From JBHIBA01 sp046758845 (lineage in GTDB: Bacteria > UBA8248 > JACPRG01 > G963555815): 7,555 nucleotides of DNA. Every line of letters starts with the position of its first letter. The stretch's first letter is position 1. The stretch lies in NCBI GenBank assembly GCA_046758845.1, contig JBHIBA010000230.1:1-7555 (forward strand), read 5' to 3'. The notes beneath the pieces are model-generated. The model was not told the DNA's origin. It saw only the letters and a program-made list of their open reading frames with translations, and did not search any database. Below are positions 6,379 through 7,555 of this stretch, piece by piece. Made by a program: the position numbers and the translations under genes.

Positions 6379-6445
6379 AGAGTGGAATAAAAAGGAATAG
6401 TCTTTTAGCGCCAAAAGGGACAGCCCTCAAAAGAGGGCTGTCCCT
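6028..6445 (+). repeat. Direct repeat, copy 2: module fused to the large secreted protein
   Basis: This is the partner of 3103-3519. The region from HGKWVASGSYH onward is strongly conserved, including many synonymous positions, while the segment just after CWNMSPFIDNI has diverged (EVAVVADGTEF against GVNFTQNGSEF). The repeat includes the stop codon and terminator, so it is a segmental DNA duplication and not only protein similarity. Confidence 0.85.
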
Positions 6446-6453
6446 GCCTTTTT
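6416..6453 (+). terminator. Intrinsic terminator of the dsbA-like/large secreted protein unit
   Basis: A perfect 13-bp stem pairs 6416-6428 (AGGGACAGCCCTC) with 6433-6445 (GAGGGCTGTCCCT) around an AAAA loop. A TTTTT run follows at 6449-6453, four bases after the stem. It is stronger than its homologue at 3490-3523 because C-G replaces T-G and the T-run is longer. Confidence 0.85.
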
Positions 6454-6546
6454 GCCTTTGCTCCGTTAGTATTTGCTCGATACTCGGTTGGTCTCCCCCT
6501 TACCCTGACCATCTTCCTCCAGGGGGATAAGATTCAAGTCCACAAC

Positions 6547-6965
6547 TTAGGCTCTTCCCCGAAAATGTTCATGCTGGTAAGGGAAGCTGGGCGCAGCAGT
6601 GACAGATAGCCGCGATGTAGTGCTGCGGACGACGCTGGAGAGGCGCTGCTGCTCCGCCAGTGTCAGGTTCCAGGGGTTCTGGGGTTCTTCAGGAGGAGGT
6701 AGCGGGTTCCCTTGATCACCTGGGGCGCTTCTCCCCGAAGCCGGCGGACTTCGGCCACGGCGCCGTTGAGATGTCGGACGAGGTGGAGGCGATCGAAGAC
6801 CCGCGCGGCCTGAGTGGCGTGCCGCCGGACGACGGCGGCATACGGCGCCCACATGTCGAGACAGACAACTTCCAGCTGGCGCGGTCCGTCCCTGCCCAGC
6901 CAGGCGAAGAAGCTCTCCAGCGTGGTCTCGGTCCGGTCTTCAGCCACCCAGAGCAGCCGGCCCAA
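6547..6965 (-). pseudogene. ISL3-family transposase fragment, frameshifted
   Basis: From 6965 down to 6663 the minus strand encodes GRLLWVAEDRTE, LESFFAWLG, VVCLDMWAPYAAVV, ARVFDRLHLVRHLN and IKGTRYLLLKNP, a clear ISL3 (DDE_Tnp_ISL3) middle section with the second catalytic Asp in LDMW. The segment carrying the first Asp should precede GRLLWV but is missing, as a stop lies four codons upstream in the frame. After KNP the frame breaks at an 8-bp tandem duplication and continues in another frame as NPWNLTLAEQQRLSSVVRS. Similarity fades near 6610, so the segment with the third catalytic residue is also lost. The shifted frame ends at a stop just at the element boundary (6547-6549). Transposition activity from this copy is not possible. 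Confidence 0.75.
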
Positions 6966-6970
6966 TGGCT
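6550..6970 (-). mobile_element. Remnant of an ISL3-family insertion sequence
   Basis: The left boundary is GGCTCTTCCCCGAAAATG at 6550-6567, which fits the terminal inverted repeats of many ISL3-family elements (often beginning GGCTCTT). The transposase fragment read towards it on the minus strand is of the ISL3 type. No matching inverted repeat or 8-bp target duplication is visible in the window: the 8 bases outside (6542-6549, ACAACTTA) are not repeated at another IS end. The element has lost both its N-terminal coding part and its other end. Confidence 0.6.
6673..6688. repeat. 8-bp tandem duplication that shifts the transposase frame
   Basis: GGGGTTCT occurs twice in tandem on the plus strand (AGAACCCC twice on the coding strand). 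Removing one unit joins LLLKNP directly to WNLTLAEQQ, the expected family sequence. Confidence 0.8.
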
Positions 6971-7182
6971 TTCATTCCGAGCAACAGAAGACGAGCTACC
7001 CTTGGCTTCACCGTGCCCTGCCCCACGACGGGGAGGAAGCTGGGGATGACGGTCTGGCAGAGCTCTTCGGCCACAAGACCTTCGCCCTCTGGTGTCCCAA
7101 GCCCCGCGGCTATTTGGCCCAACCTCCATGCTACCGCCTCAGGGAAAAGACAAGACCAGGGGCCTGGCAGGGGCGCGCGGTG
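6966..7182 (-). other. Unassigned stretch between two IS remnants
   Basis: On the minus strand the frame of the IS3-type transposase continues open after its stop (7183-7185) for about 80 codons, down to about 6940, including GQIAAGLGTPEGEGLVAEEL and CQTVIPSFLPVVGQGTVKP. I do not recognise it, and no ribosome binding site supports it. Part of it must be IS3 tail: a candidate IS3-type end, TGCTACCGCCTCAGGG, starts at 7129 on the plus strand. The rest could be host sequence or a further decayed element. Confidence 0.25.
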
Positions 7183-7555
7183 TTACGCAACTGGTGTCGC
7201 GTCCGTTGCGGGGCTCGTCGCCCCGTTCCGGTTGAAAGTCCGCCGCTCCTCTAAGCACTGGGCCTTGAGGGCTGCCCGCTCGGCGAGGACCTGGTGATGG
7301 AGCCCCGCGTGCCGCTGGCTGGGCGTCACATACCCGAGGCTGCGGTGATGGTGGTCCTCGTTGTACCAGCGGAAGAACGGCTCACACCACGCCTGGGCGT
7401 GGACGAAGCCCTCAAAGTGTCCCGGGTAGTCCGGCCGCCCCTTCAGGGTCGAGAAGAAGGCCTCGATCTCAGGATTGTCGTTGGGGGTACGGGGCCGGGC
7501 GTAGAGCGGCTCGATCCCCGTCCGGGCGAAGAAGCGCCGCGTGAGGTGCGAGCGC
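7129..7555 (-). mobile_element. 3' part of an IS3-family insertion sequence
   Basis: This comprises the transposase C-terminus and a 54-base tail to a possible terminal repeat beginning TGCTACCGCCTC at 7129 (IS3 elements end in TG...CA). The coding part is secure. The exact end is a guess because the opposite end is not in the window. Confidence 0.45.
7183..7554 (-). CDS. IS3-type transposase (rve integrase core), C-terminal part, cut by the window end
   Basis: The last 123 codons are present; the start lies beyond base 7555. The sequence begins RSHLTRRFFARTGIEP and contains the final catalytic-residue region TPNDNPEIEAFFSTLKGRPD, in which the Glu of EIEAFF corresponds to the third residue of the DDE triad in IS3-family OrfB proteins (usual form DNPYSExxFxTLK). 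FRWYNEDHHHRSLGYVTP and SQRHAG follow, the conserved C-terminal block of this family. After that comes a basic tail to TAA (7185-7183). The visible part is intact with no frameshift. IS3 OrfB is usually made as a fusion with OrfA through programmed frameshifting; OrfA would be outside the window. Confidence 0.85.
   Translation of the reverse strand, partial: RSHLTRRFFARTGIEPLYARPRTPNDNPEIEAFFSTLKGRPDYPGHFEGFVHAQAWCEPFFRWYNEDHHHRSLGYVTPSQRHAGLHHQVLAERAALKAQCLEERRTFNRNGATSPATDATPVA

Noticed and set aside
6660..7297. Several plus-strand open frames over the IS remnants
   Set aside because: They overlap the minus-strand transposase reading frames or unassigned GC-rich sequence, and show no coherent protein features.
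1..7555. CRISPR array, integron attC sites or a phage module
   Set aside because: There are no regularly spaced repeats. The GTTAG strings near 1461 and 1477 lack the paired core sites of attC, and no phage-type genes are present.

Overview
The window looks like a mosaic accessory region of a free-living Gram-negative-type bacterium. The evidence is several Sec-type signal peptides with AxA cleavage sites, exported thioredoxin-fold proteins, and Shine-Dalgarno-led genes with intrinsic terminators. I cannot name the taxon from the sequence. The outer parts (about 1-2900 and 6550-7555) are GC-rich and consist mostly of broken genes and insertion-sequence remnants. The central part (about 2930-6480) is visibly richer in AT, has clean gene starts and terminators, and appears intact.

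Left part. A DsbA-like thioredoxin-fold gene enters from beyond the window. After about base 750 its frame runs open, antisense, through a truncated conserved hypothetical gene on the minus strand (823-1374); the two genes meet tail to tail and both appear to have lost their 3' ends. The minus-strand gene has a structured leader, including a hairpin that covers its ribosome binding site. Next comes a wrecked S8 (subtilisin/bacillopeptidase F-type) protease gene at 1763-2740. It keeps the signal peptide, propeptide and catalytic Asp, lacks the His and Ser segments, and joins a C-terminal domain interrupted by a stop codon and two compensating indels.

Central part. A small secreted four-cysteine protein (3010-3453) ends at an intrinsic terminator. 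It is followed by an exported DsbA-family thiol oxidoreductase (3593-4360) and a 655-residue secreted protein (4411-6378) whose C-terminal 116 residues are a second copy of the small protein. The duplicated block continues past the stop codon through the terminator. The oxidoreductase sits between the two genes encoding this cysteine-containing module. My working reading is a secreted protein pair with a dedicated disulfide-forming enzyme; the link is inferred from gene order and cysteine content.

Right part. About 100 bases after the second terminator lies a probable ISL3-family inverted repeat and a decayed ISL3 transposase fragment on the minus strand, frameshifted by an 8-bp tandem duplication. 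After a short unexplained stretch comes the C-terminal part of an IS3-type (rve/DDE) transposase on the minus strand, cut by the window end.
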